A stretch of 7,839 nucleotides of DNA from Dehalococcoidia bacterium UBA2777 (GCA_002352365.1 DEIJ01000169.1:1-7839); one strand, 5' to 3'. Positions 1 through 6,624 are shown, counted from the stretch's first letter. Translations and numbers: made by a program. The notes: generated by a model from the letters alone, not told the origin.

Positions 1-471
1 AGCCAATAGCTTGAGAAAGTGCTCGGTGGAGGAGGATTCTACCCTCACTGGTTGGTCTTCCTGCCATACGCCTTCCCTGGAGCGCACAAAAACAAAGTAA
101 TGCCCATCGAGCACGACTCCAGCTAAACGTTCGGGTTTGTGGCGCTCTCGCCTCACCAGCCCTCTAATATACCCCTTTGCCTGCTCGATTGCATCCTTGT
201 TCACCTTGTAGCTATTACTTTCCCTAAGAACCCCCGGGGATTTATATTCCAGCACCAAGCGGTTATAAACAGCGTCCGCTCTGCCGTCTAATAGGGTATA
301 TTCTTCTCTTAGGTATATAGGAAGTTTTAGTTTAACAGCTATCTCATCTATAAATCGAGTGACTTTTGTCCTAAATTCTGCTTCATTGTGAGAGGAAGCA
401 GCGGCTTCACGAATCTGCTGTGCTAAGTTGGAAGCCTTCGTTCTTATTTCAGCTTCGATGTCTATGCTCAT
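1..471 (-). CDS. N-terminal part of a PD-(D/E)XK nuclease protein, probably a type IIG / Eco57I-like restriction-methylase (C-terminus outside window)
   Basis: An open frame of 157 codons runs from an ATG at 471 to the window edge with no stop, so the protein is truncated by the window, not broken. The visible part is a likely PD-(D/E)XK nuclease fold. A helical lead-in (about residues 5-50, including NEAEFRTKVTRF) precedes a core DGRADAVYNRLVLEYK at residues 62-77, where Asp66, Glu75 and Lys77 are the candidate metal-binding and catalytic residues. A downstream AIEQAKGYI (94-102) matches the Q-x3-Y helix seen in many such nucleases. From memory, this kind of opening (EYTL, GRAD, then L/I-E-Y and PG) occurs at the N-terminus of large Eco57I-class methylase/restriction proteins that cut and methylate as one polypeptide. 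The methylase domain would lie beyond base 1 and is not visible. It is the last visible gene of the nurA-herA operon, 18 bases after the DUF2283 gene, with a moderate ribosome site (AAAGG about 8 bases upstream). It could instead be a stand-alone nuclease-domain protein. Confidence 0.7.
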   Translation of the reverse strand, partial: MSIDIEAEIRTKASNLAQQIREAAASSHNEAEFRTKVTRFIDEIAVKLKLPIYLREEYTLLDGRADAVYNRLVLEYKSPGVLRESNSYKVNKDAIEQAKGYIRGLVRRERHKPERLAGVVLDGHYFVFVRSREGVWQEDQPVRVESSSTEHFLKLLA

Positions 472-489
472 GACTCTTGCCTTTTATGG

Positions 490-699
490 TTAGTTTGTTG
501 TCTCTCTAACTATCTCTACGGGCAGCATTTGTTTCAAATCTACATGCTCAGATGCCGAAAGAATCTCTATGCCTACCAACCTTCCCCGGGCATCCATATC
601 GAAGGTGATTTCCTCGTCTACCTCTTTACACAGGACTTTTTCCGCTTCTGCAATCTTCAGATAAAGGGTGTCGTACTTTGCATCATAGGTAATCCTCAC
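490..699 (-). CDS. DUF2283 family small protein (putative antitoxin partner)
   Basis: This 69-residue protein matches the DUF2283 pattern: an N-terminal YDAKYDTLYLKI (residues 5-16), a middle strand EEITFDMDARGRLVGIEIL (29-47) and then a short helix with SASEHVD. The biochemical function of DUF2283 is not established. These small proteins are often encoded next to DUF4258 proteins, as here, and the pair is suspected to behave as a toxin-antitoxin or regulatory module; assigning this one as the antitoxin is inference. The start is GTG at 699, three bases after the DUF4258 stop. The Shine-Dalgarno GGAGGTGA overlaps that stop codon, which fixes the start and implies translational coupling. No DNA-binding motif is obvious. 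Confidence 0.8.
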   Translation of the reverse strand: MRITYDAKYDTLYLKIAEAEKVLCKEVDEEITFDMDARGRLVGIEILSASEHVDLKQMLPVEIVRETTN

Positions 700-702
700 C
701 GT

Positions 703-710
703 TCACCTCC
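703..710 (-). promoter_or_regulatory. Shine-Dalgarno overlapping the DUF4258 stop, for the GTG-started DUF2283 gene
   Basis: GGAGGTGA spans 710-703 on the minus strand and includes the TGA stop of the DUF4258 gene. The GTG at 699 follows at normal spacing, which supports that start and links translation of the two small proteins. Confidence 0.72.
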
Positions 711-963
711 ATTCGCCGTAGTAGACCTTGATGGTAATCACTACCATCAGGTCATCCTCCTCAGCATATACTACCTTTAGCTTTTTCTGAGGGTAGTGCT
801 TGCCAAGCCAGTTCCTATTATAGTCGAAAACCATCTCTTTGCTTTTTCTGCCCTTTTTCAGTTGAGCTTCCTGCCCACTTGATAAAACCATGCTGACTTC
901 ACCTTCTGTGGTTCTCCTCTCGTTAGCCCTTTCCTTAGCGTGTTCTGTAAGTCTAATTTTCAA
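703..963 (-). CDS. DUF4258 family small protein (putative RelE-like toxin)
   Basis: This 86-residue basic protein has the DUF4258 layout: an N-terminal helix with the EHAKERANERR signature (residues 7-17), a central segment rich in Lys and Arg (QLKKGRKSKE, 35-44) and C-terminal strands KLKVVYAEEDDLMVVITI (61-78) ending in VYYGEWR. The compact helix-plus-sheet pattern resembles the RelE/ParE-type toxin fold, and DUF4258 genes are often paired with small partners such as DUF2283. Toxin activity is inferred, not shown. The start is TTG at 963, one base after the herA stop, with a perfect AGGAGG six bases upstream inside the last herA codons. That strong site makes the TTG start convincing, and an ATG start would lose the conserved N-terminus. 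Expression should be coupled to herA. Confidence 0.8.
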   Translation of the reverse strand: MKIRLTEHAKERANERRTTEGEVSMVLSSGQEAQLKKGRKSKEMVFDYNRNWLGKHYPQKKLKVVYAEEDDLMVVITIKVYYGEWR

Positions 964-964
964 C

Positions 965-2635
965 CTAAGCCTCCTGTTGTTGGTAAGCAGGTCTGGGGAA
1001 TCTTATCTTTACTGGCTGTCGGTAGACAGCATGGCTAAGAAGGAGTTCTCCTTTTGAAAGGCGGGTGACATTTGACTTTATCTCCTTATCAAGGAATCCA
1101 TAATCAGTCGACATGACCTCGGCTGAGCCTGAGCGACCGATAATCTTGGTGGCGCAGTTACCGGTAACCCGAGGATGAACAGCACTCATAAACTGCTGGG
1201 CTGAGACTAGAATAACTCCCAGCGACCTGCCCCTCTCTGCAATTTCGAGAACATTCTGAGTAAGGGGAGCCGTCCTTTCGCCTTTAGGAGCATATTTATT
1301 GAGCTCATCAACAAAGAAGATTATTTTTTCGGGAGGCGAGGTTTCTCTATCCTCTGGTGGCTCTGCCTTAAGTTTGTAGATTGTTCTGAGGAGGTCTCCA
1401 AAAACAAGCATTTGTTCGTGCTCGTAGAGGCGGGCAATGTCAACAACATATACATGCCCACCACGGATTTTGAGAATCTCATCGCTCAGGACTTTTTCGT
1501 GGGCGTGAAGTCCATCTACAAAGACCCCAGACTGGGTAGTTTTGATCATCCTTCTGATATGCCTTCTGAACACGCCAATGGAAGAGCCCTTTATCCCACG
1601 CCACTCCCTTATGGCAGAGTGTGTTTGAGGATCAAAGAGAGGTTTCTCATTGAGCAAGTTATCCCAGCTATGGACATTTCTGAAGTCCGGTTCTCTGTTC
1701 TTAATTCCTTCCCGGATCTCGCTGATAATAGACTCCTGGGTGAAATAGGTATCGGGCACCTGGGCAAATAACAGGTCGAGCTTATCGGCGGTGTTCTCAA
1801 GGTCATAGGCATAGACATTGTGGGGACTCGGCTCGTAGAAACAGTTAGGTAACCCATCTCTGCCACGCGGCAAGAAGTAATGAACCTTATCTGAATCAAA
1901 AGGCTTAGGCTCTAATCCCAATCTTTCCCATAGCTCCATTTCTTCTACCGAAAGTCCTCTTTCCGGGCGCTGGTCAATTTGTAATAGGTCACCATGCTTC
2001 ACGTTGAGGATAATTACGGCAATTTTATCCCTTTCCTCTTGGGGAGTCTTTTGCAATATCGACTGGATGAGGAACATGGCATAGGAAGTTTTAGTCGCTA
2101 AACCACTAATGCCGGTAATGTTTACATGGGCTGACTCTGGACCCAATACATAGCGGCGATCCACATAAGCGACAGCGGCTACACCATTACTCATCATAAT
2201 TAGTCCCGCGGGTATTCTATCGGCAGTCTCCATAGTATCTATCCCCAGAGCCACCTGAATTCGTGGTTCATCAGCAAAATTGACCACTTTGTCGCTGGAT
2301 ACAGGCATGTAGATATCTTTACTATTACTAAGTACATTAGCATTAGCCACCGTTGTTCCCTGGCGCGGTGTATTCGGCTCTTCAGCTAATTCACCAAAAT
2401 CACTGGAGATAAAGTTTGCCAGATGCGTAGGCGAATCAGTCCTGTGTTCTAGAATAGTTACTAAGCCAAAGGTTTCACTCTTCCCTTCGTGGCTCACCTG
2501 CTCAACTTGGACTATATCGAAGGGATTGACTATTACGCCTGGAGCTAACCAGAAGCTAAACTTATCGGACGTATTAGGGTCTCTATCCGTAGCCGATGTT
2601 TTACCAATGGCTTCAACTTGCTTTGCTTCGTTCAT
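965..2635 (-). CDS. herA: HerA-like ATPase (FtsK/HerA superfamily, DUF87-type) with variant P-loop
   Basis: This 556-residue protein is predicted to form a ring-shaped DNA-translocating ATPase that partners the NurA nuclease encoded just upstream. An N-terminal region resembles the HAS-barrel of HerA (about residues 27-100), followed by the ATPase core. The Walker A region is GISGLATKTS (175-184); it keeps Lys182 and Thr183 but has Thr where canonical P-loops have the glycine of GK(S/T), with one extra residue. Walker B is KIIFFVDELNKYAP (437-450), with Asp443 and Glu444. The conserved IAERGRSLGVILVSAQQ (465-481) corresponds to the arginine/sensor region of HerA proteins, and LSKGELLLS (526-534) is the usual C-terminal strand motif. 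The start is ATG with a strong AGGGAGGT five bases upstream, 15 bases after nurA. Archaeal HerA-NurA resects DNA ends; bacterial HerA proteins are also used in phage defence, for example with SIR2 or DUF4297 partners. The symbol is used by homology; the cellular role here is inferred. Confidence 0.88.
   Translation of the reverse strand: MNEAKQVEAIGKTSATDRDPNTSDKFSFWLAPGVIVNPFDIVQVEQVSHEGKSETFGLVTILEHRTDSPTHLANFISSDFGELAEEPNTPRQGTTVANANVLSNSKDIYMPVSSDKVVNFADEPRIQVALGIDTMETADRIPAGLIMMSNGVAAVAYVDRRYVLGPESAHVNITGISGLATKTSYAMFLIQSILQKTPQEERDKIAVIILNVKHGDLLQIDQRPERGLSVEEMELWERLGLEPKPFDSDKVHYFLPRGRDGLPNCFYEPSPHNVYAYDLENTADKLDLLFAQVPDTYFTQESIISEIREGIKNREPDFRNVHSWDNLLNEKPLFDPQTHSAIREWRGIKGSSIGVFRRHIRRMIKTTQSGVFVDGLHAHEKVLSDEILKIRGGHVYVVDIARLYEHEQMLVFGDLLRTIYKLKAEPPEDRETSPPEKIIFFVDELNKYAPKGERTAPLTQNVLEIAERGRSLGVILVSAQQFMSAVHPRVTGNCATKIIGRSGSAEVMSTDYGFLDKEIKSNVTRLSKGELLLSHAVYRQPVKIRFPRPAYQQQEA
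970..975 (-). promoter_or_regulatory. Shine-Dalgarno inside herA for the TTG-started DUF4258 gene
   Basis: AGGAGG on the minus strand lies in the final herA codons (CAG GAG GCT) six bases before the TTG at 963. It decides the non-ATG start of the DUF4258 gene and suggests that ribosomes finishing herA reinitiate there. Confidence 0.75.
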
Positions 2636-2653
2636 GGAGCACCTCCCTGCTTA
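2636..2653 (-). promoter_or_regulatory. Strong ribosome binding site of herA in the nurA-herA gap
   Basis: The 15-base gap between the nurA stop (TAA, 2653-2651) and the herA ATG (2635) carries AGGGAGGT at 2648-2641, five bases before the start. This is a near-perfect anti-16S match and leaves no room for a separate promoter or terminator, supporting co-transcription of the two genes. Confidence 0.8.
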
Positions 2654-3787
2654 TGGTTTAGGCCATTTTATACAGCCCATCAGGACATCTTTTGAATAAA
2701 ACCTGTTCTTTATTACCTGCTCAGCAATATGTGTGGGGTATAGAGAGCAATGCCATCTGTGATCTAGCCCATAGGGGGTTACATTCCTTTCAGCAACAAG
2801 CACTCGAGAGATAAGATCAGCAAGCTCTGCGGGGACTGGAGATAAGTCAGGGCGAGGTATCTCTACCTTAACCACCCCCATCAACGGGTAATCGAGTTCC
2901 TTCTGTTCACGTAGCCGAACATACCAAAAAGCAATCTTGCCACCATCAGCACTGAAGGCGGCAGTTCTGTGAGCATGTGGTAAACCAGCGAGAATGCCCG
3001 TGATATCCTTCCTTTGTGAAGGGCGTTGCCCAAACTGGAACATAGGGTCTTTTCTAAACGACTTGGCGACACCTATCAAGTGGGGGCTTGATCTGCTTTT
3101 CCAAGATTCCCAAATATCTTCTTCAACAAACTTGACGCTGCCATCTAATATTAGCCATGTATCCTCATTGCGAGCAGTGTCTGTTGACTCAATGAGTTCT
3201 ATCTCCAATTTATGCATCTCAGAGCGAGCTTTCGCCCCAGCCTTATCTCTGGGGTCTCTTTTGGCATCGCTCAGCGCATCAGGAAGGGTGAAGTCGATTA
3301 TCTCAAGAAAATCTGGCTTCCCAATTTTACGGAGTTTGTCCCATAAAGTGTCTGAAATACCTTGGTTTTGCTTGGGAAGTAGTAGTAACACTTTCTGTTT
3401 ATGAGAATAGACATTGACTTGTCCAGTGTCTTCCCTTCGCACTACTGTTGCGCCGACCTGTGCTAGCTCGATAGGAAATGACCTTGTCCCCTCAATCCCA
3501 GTAGCTAAGAAGTAGCTACGAATACTGCCATCTATGAAGAATCGGAATAAGTGTTTTTCTTGGCGAAAAAGGGGTGGAGTCGGCTTGTAAATGTTGGAGA
3601 CGTCTGGCTCTGGTGTTTCAGAGAATGCAGCAATCTGTTCATCACCCCTGGTCATAACCACGTCTTCAATTTCTTCTTGGTCTGGATGCTGAAGATCCTC
3701 TACAGCTCCTCCAGTAGCAGGAAGGATTTTGAGTTCTCTACCAAGGAGATCTAATATGGGAACAATGGGACTTAGTGGATTAGGCAT
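2651..3787 (-). CDS. nurA: NurA-domain nuclease
   Basis: This 378-residue protein carries the hallmarks of the NurA nuclease domain. FRFFIDGSIRS (81-91) supplies the first metal-binding Asp (D86), followed by a strand with IELAQVGATVV (106-116). A second DGS motif, WLILDGSVKF (211-220), has Asp215, and LIGVAKSFRKDP (237-248) matches the NurA strand ending in a conserved Lys. The C-terminal CSLYPTHIAEQVIKN (347-361) corresponds to the family's Tyr-Pro...His box, with His353 the likely catalytic His. NurA proteins form a dimeric exo/endonuclease that docks on the HerA hexamer and resects DNA ends, and the immediate HerA neighbour 15 bases downstream supports that partnership. The first 70 residues are acidic and not recognisable; they may be a linker or interaction region. 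The gene starts 33 bases after uvrC with only a weak purine-rich site upstream (AAAGAAGA), so it may be translated less efficiently than herA. Sequence divergence from archaeal NurA is high, but the motif order is right. Confidence 0.82.
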   Translation of the reverse strand: MPNPLSPIVPILDLLGRELKILPATGGAVEDLQHPDQEEIEDVVMTRGDEQIAAFSETPEPDVSNIYKPTPPLFRQEKHLFRFFIDGSIRSYFLATGIEGTRSFPIELAQVGATVVRREDTGQVNVYSHKQKVLLLLPKQNQGISDTLWDKLRKIGKPDFLEIIDFTLPDALSDAKRDPRDKAGAKARSEMHKLEIELIESTDTARNEDTWLILDGSVKFVEEDIWESWKSRSSPHLIGVAKSFRKDPMFQFGQRPSQRKDITGILAGLPHAHRTAAFSADGGKIAFWYVRLREQKELDYPLMGVVKVEIPRPDLSPVPAELADLISRVLVAERNVTPYGLDHRWHCSLYPTHIAEQVIKNRFYSKDVLMGCIKWPKP

Positions 3788-3812
3788 GGTTCTATCTTCT
3801 TTGGGCAGCGTA

Positions 3813-3824
3813 ATAAGGCCTTAT
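3813..3824. repeat. 12-base perfect palindrome at the uvrC stop codon
   Basis: ATAAGGCCTTAT reads the same on both strands and overlaps the uvrC TAA stop in the short gap before nurA. It has no loop and no T-run follows it on the minus strand, so it is not a convincing terminator. It might be a protein-binding site or chance. Confidence 0.4.
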
Positions 3825-5641
3825 AGATACTCCTTCACCTTCTCCGCGGCGGATTTGGTCACCCCTTCAACCTGGGCCAATTCATCTGCTGATGCCTCCC
3901 TAATCGCCTTCACTGAGCCAAATTTTTTAAGCAGGGCTCTTTTGCGTTTGGGGCCAATCCCAGGGATGGCATCCAGGGTGGAGGCAAATGCTTCCTGGCA
4001 ATGTAACCTATGGTAATAACCTATGGCAAAGCGATGTGCTTCGTCTCGCATTCGCTGTAGCAAGCATAGCGCTGCAGAATGAGGAGGGAGAATAATAGGT
4101 GATGAAATTTGCGGCAAGAAAACCTCCTCATTTTCCTTAGCCAGGCTGGCGCAGGGGATAAAGCTGACCCCCAGCTCGTGCGTTGCCTCTAGAGCAGCAT
4201 TCAGCTGTCCTTTGCCCCCATCAATAAGCACTAAGTCAGGGAGAGTACCCCAAGCCCCTTCCTCAGGTGAACTCTTGCTCCTCTTAAAGCGTCGTCTCAG
4301 CACCTCCTGAATCATAGCATAGTCATTGGCCCCAGCTACTGTCTTTATCCTAAAGCGTCGATATTGCGACCGTTTCGCCTGCCCCCTTTCAAACACCACC
4401 ATACTGCCCACTGCTGAGGTTCCGCAGATATCGGAGATGTCATAGCATTCCACCCGCTGCGGAAGGCAGGGAAGATGAAGCTCTCGCTGAAGCTCTTCTA
4501 TAGCCATAGCCGCGGCTTCAGGTTCGGCAAGTAACCTTATCCTGAGTTGTTCTAGCCATTGGCAAGCATTCTCCGCCACCATGTCTACCAGTTCCTTGTT
4601 CACCCCACGACGCGGCCGGTGGAGTTTAACCTCGCCCCCTCGTTTGCTTTCCAGCCATTTCTTGATTGAGCCTTGATCTTGGGGCAAGTGTTGAAGCAGT
4701 ATCACTGGGGGTAAATAAGGAGCAGAATGATAGAACTGCTTTAGAAAGCTGGCCATGATCTGAGCTGGCTCCTCATCCTGGGTTCCCTCGATAATAAAAT
4801 GCTCCCGTCCCAAAAGCTTCCCGTTGCGGATGAAGAACACTTGCACACAGGCTTGATCTCTCGCCCGAGCAAAGGCGATGACATCCTGCTCTCCCGTAGC
4901 TTGAGCGATCTTCTGCCGTTCTACCACCTGTTCTACAGCCTGGATCTGGTCACGAAGCAGGGCAGCCTTTTCAAACTCCAGATTCTCTGAGGCTTCCTCC
5001 ATCTTCGCCCGAAGCTCCCGCACCACTATTTCCTGCTTCCCCTCAAGGAAGAGGATAACTTGTTTTATTACCTGGTGATATTCTTCCTGGCTCACCGCTC
5101 CGATGCAGGGCCCAAGGCAGCGGTGGATGTGATACTCCAGACAGGGTCGCAAGTCATTCCCAGTCATAGGTTTATGGCAGGAACGGAAGGGGAAAAGTTT
5201 CCTCAGTAGGCTTAGTGTCTTGCGCACCGAGCCGGCACTGGCGAAGGGTCCAAAATATCTTGCCCCATCATTTTCTAGGCGCCGGGTAATGTAAACCCCT
5301 GCCCAATCTTCATTGGGGTTTATCTTGAGATAGGGGTAGCTCTTATCATCCTTAAGACGCACATTGTAGCGAGGACGATATTTTTTAATCAAGTTGCACT
5401 CAAGCAGGATTGCCTCTTGCTCGGAGTCAGTGAGGAAGAATTCAAAGTCAGCAGTTTTAGCCACCATTCTCTGCAGTTTTGGTAGCAGGTTATAAGCTGA
5501 GCCGAAATAGGAGCTCACCCGCTGGTGTAAGTCGACTGCCTTACCCACGTAGAGGATATTGTCCGCTTCATCTTTCAGCAGATACACCCCCGGCTTTCGG
5601 GGTAACGCCTTCAGCCGCTCACCAAATGAGACCGATATCAT
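3821..5641 (-). CDS. uvrC: UvrABC system protein C (excinuclease subunit C)
   Basis: UvrC makes both the 3' and 5' incisions around a DNA lesion in nucleotide excision repair, after UvrA2-UvrB has located the damage. This 606-residue protein has the full family layout at normal length. The GIY-YIG domain (about 14-93) shows GVY (18-20), YVG (31-33), Arg41 and Glu76. Four cysteines, C155, C167, C175 and C179, match the spacing of the iron-sulfur cluster described in UvrC. A UVR motif that contacts UvrB lies at about 208-240. The RNase H-like endonuclease domain has ECYDIS (D401), GANDY (D440), LIDGGKGQ (D474) and DEAHRFAI (H536), the expected catalytic set. Tandem helix-hairpin-helix motifs (557-606, IPGIGPKRKRALL and VEGVTKSAAEKV) bind DNA. 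The ATG at 5641 gives the normal N-terminus, though its ribosome site is weak. It heads the minus-strand gene run and is only 33 bases from nurA, with no clear terminator between. Confidence 0.98.
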   Translation of the reverse strand: MISVSFGERLKALPRKPGVYLLKDEADNILYVGKAVDLHQRVSSYFGSAYNLLPKLQRMVAKTADFEFFLTDSEQEAILLECNLIKKYRPRYNVRLKDDKSYPYLKINPNEDWAGVYITRRLENDGARYFGPFASAGSVRKTLSLLRKLFPFRSCHKPMTGNDLRPCLEYHIHRCLGPCIGAVSQEEYHQVIKQVILFLEGKQEIVVRELRAKMEEASENLEFEKAALLRDQIQAVEQVVERQKIAQATGEQDVIAFARARDQACVQVFFIRNGKLLGREHFIIEGTQDEEPAQIMASFLKQFYHSAPYLPPVILLQHLPQDQGSIKKWLESKRGGEVKLHRPRRGVNKELVDMVAENACQWLEQLRIRLLAEPEAAAMAIEELQRELHLPCLPQRVECYDISDICGTSAVGSMVVFERGQAKRSQYRRFRIKTVAGANDYAMIQEVLRRRFKRSKSSPEEGAWGTLPDLVLIDGGKGQLNAALEATHELGVSFIPCASLAKENEEVFLPQISSPIILPPHSAALCLLQRMRDEAHRFAIGYYHRLHCQEAFASTLDAIPGIGPKRKRALLKKFGSVKAIREASADELAQVEGVTKSAAEKVKEYL

Positions 5642-5736
5642 GTTTAAACCATTCCCAAATTCTCTCTAGCCAGAATAATTTTACAACTTCATCCCCAGTT
5701 GTGCTAGAATATGGCGAAAGGACTGAGAGGAAAGCG
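5642..5736. promoter_or_regulatory. Divergent promoter region between uvrC and the tyrosine recombinase
   Basis: These 95 bases separate two outward-facing genes, so promoters for both must lie here or inside the neighbouring coding ends. The rightward promoter is described separately. For uvrC, a weak candidate on the minus strand is TTGTAA followed about 16 bases later by GAGAAT; neither hexamer is a good match. The stretch is AT-rich around 5671-5685. No operator such as a LexA box was recognised. Confidence 0.5.
5680..5710 (+). promoter_or_regulatory. Probable sigma70-type promoter with extended -10 for the tyrosine recombinase
   Basis: TTTACA (5680-5685) resembles a -35 box and TAGAAT (5705-5710) a -10 box. 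The 19-base spacer is longer than ideal, but TG at 5702-5703 one base before the -10 makes an extended -10 element that can compensate. Transcription would start near 5717, giving a leader of about 20 bases that contains the GAGAGG ribosome site at 5725-5730, six bases before the ATG at 5737. Confidence 0.5.
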
Positions 5737-6606
5737 ATGAGGCAAGAGGTTGAAGCTTTTCTGGGTTATATTTCAATAGAGGGGGGTAGATCACCGAATA
5801 CCGTTGCCGCCTATCGAAATGACCTGTATCAACTGGTTGATTTTGCTCGCCGGAGGAGTGGCAAACAAGATCCCAGCCTCAAATTGGTTAAGGAGGATCA
5901 CTACTTTCTGTCAAGCTATGCCCTCGACCTTAGGGAGAGGGGCTATACAGCAGCTACCAGGGCCCGCAAGTTATCGGCAGTGAAGTCATGGTTCAAATTC
6001 CTTATTGCCAAAGGGGTGATAAAAGGTTTCCCCAGAGAAGATTTGGCTTCACCTAAGGTGAATAAAGCCATGCCCCATCTTCTCTCCCCGGCTCAGATCC
6101 AAGCGGTGTTGAAGCAACCTGAACAGTACCCCACCCCAGAGGGGAAAAGGGATAAAGCCATGCTGGAGCTGCTTTATTCTACCGGGATGCAAGCAGCCGA
6201 GCTTTTATCCTTAAATGTGAAGGACGTAAATCTTACCGACCACTATGTACACTGCCCAGGAAAGGGTTCGAAGGAGAGGATTATCCCTATTTATGGAGAG
6301 GCCGTCCAATCTCTGCGCAAATACTTGGCGGAAGGCCGCCCCCAGCTTGCGCTTTATAATCGGGGAGAAGCGTTATTTTTAAATCGCTTTGGCAAGCGGC
6401 TCTCAAGGCAAGGTTTATGGCAAATTCTAAAGGGACACGCTAAAGCGGCAAACCTAACGGCTGAAGTCACTCCTCGAACTATACGCCACAGCTTTGCTGC
6501 CCGACTGATAAGTGAAGGGGCTGATTTGCCCACAGTGCAGCAAAGGTTAGGACATGTTAGCCTGGCTACCACTCAGGCATACTCTCGCTTTATCAATAAA
6601 CGCTGA
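5737..6606 (+). CDS. Xer-like tyrosine recombinase with altered active site
   Basis: This 289-residue protein has the XerC/XerD domain plan and length: an N-terminal SAM-like core-binding domain (about 1-92, with GRSPNTVAAYRNDL at 17-30 and ARKLSAVKSWFKFL at 76-89) and a C-terminal catalytic domain (about 112-289). Such enzymes cut and rejoin DNA through a 3'-phosphotyrosine. Nucleophile Tyr282 (TTQAYSRF), His273 (QRLGHVSL), Arg250 (TIRHSFAA) and the beta-hairpin Lys176 (PGKGSKERIIPI) are present. The first catalytic Arg, normally in an STGxRxxEL box, is Gln152 here (STGMQAAEL), and the His of the HxxR box is Arg247. It may therefore be inactive, need a partner, or belong to a variant Xer-like subfamily. 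The ATG at 5737 was chosen because GAGAGG lies six bases upstream and the family N-terminus starts there; the frame stays open further upstream only because it lies antisense to uvrC. It is divergent from uvrC and 18 bases before the flavin oxidoreductase gene. Confidence 0.88.
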   Translation: MRQEVEAFLGYISIEGGRSPNTVAAYRNDLYQLVDFARRRSGKQDPSLKLVKEDHYFLSSYALDLRERGYTAATRARKLSAVKSWFKFLIAKGVIKGFPREDLASPKVNKAMPHLLSPAQIQAVLKQPEQYPTPEGKRDKAMLELLYSTGMQAAELLSLNVKDVNLTDHYVHCPGKGSKERIIPIYGEAVQSLRKYLAEGRPQLALYNRGEALFLNRFGKRLSRQGLWQILKGHAKAANLTAEVTPRTIRHSFAARLISEGADLPTVQQRLGHVSLATTQAYSRFINKR

Positions 6607-6624
6607 AAAAACAAGGAGAGAGGT

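Noticed and set aside
1412..1771. 119-residue open frame on the plus strand
   Set aside because: It lies wholly antisense to the herA ATPase gene, has no family resemblance and no ribosome site; a shadow frame.
2994..3404. 136-residue open frame on the plus strand, antisense to nurA
   Set aside because: Low-complexity Ser/Leu-rich translation typical of a shadow frame; the minus-strand NurA motifs explain the region.
5479..5736. In-frame upstream extension of the tyrosine recombinase by 86 codons
   Set aside because: It runs antisense to the conserved uvrC N-terminus, does not resemble the recombinase family, and the ATG at 5737 has a good ribosome site and a promoter just upstream.
5711..5740. 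Nine-codon mini-ORF (MAKGLRGKR) whose TGA overlaps the recombinase ATG, a possible leader peptide
   Set aside because: Its ATG directly follows the predicted -10 box, so it would lie upstream of the transcription start, and it has no ribosome site of its own.
5737..6606. Tyrosine recombinase as the integrase of a mobile island carrying the nurA-herA operon
   Set aside because: No tRNA, attachment-site repeats or excisionase were seen, the gene has Xer-like length and an altered active site, and uvrC lies between it and the accessory genes.
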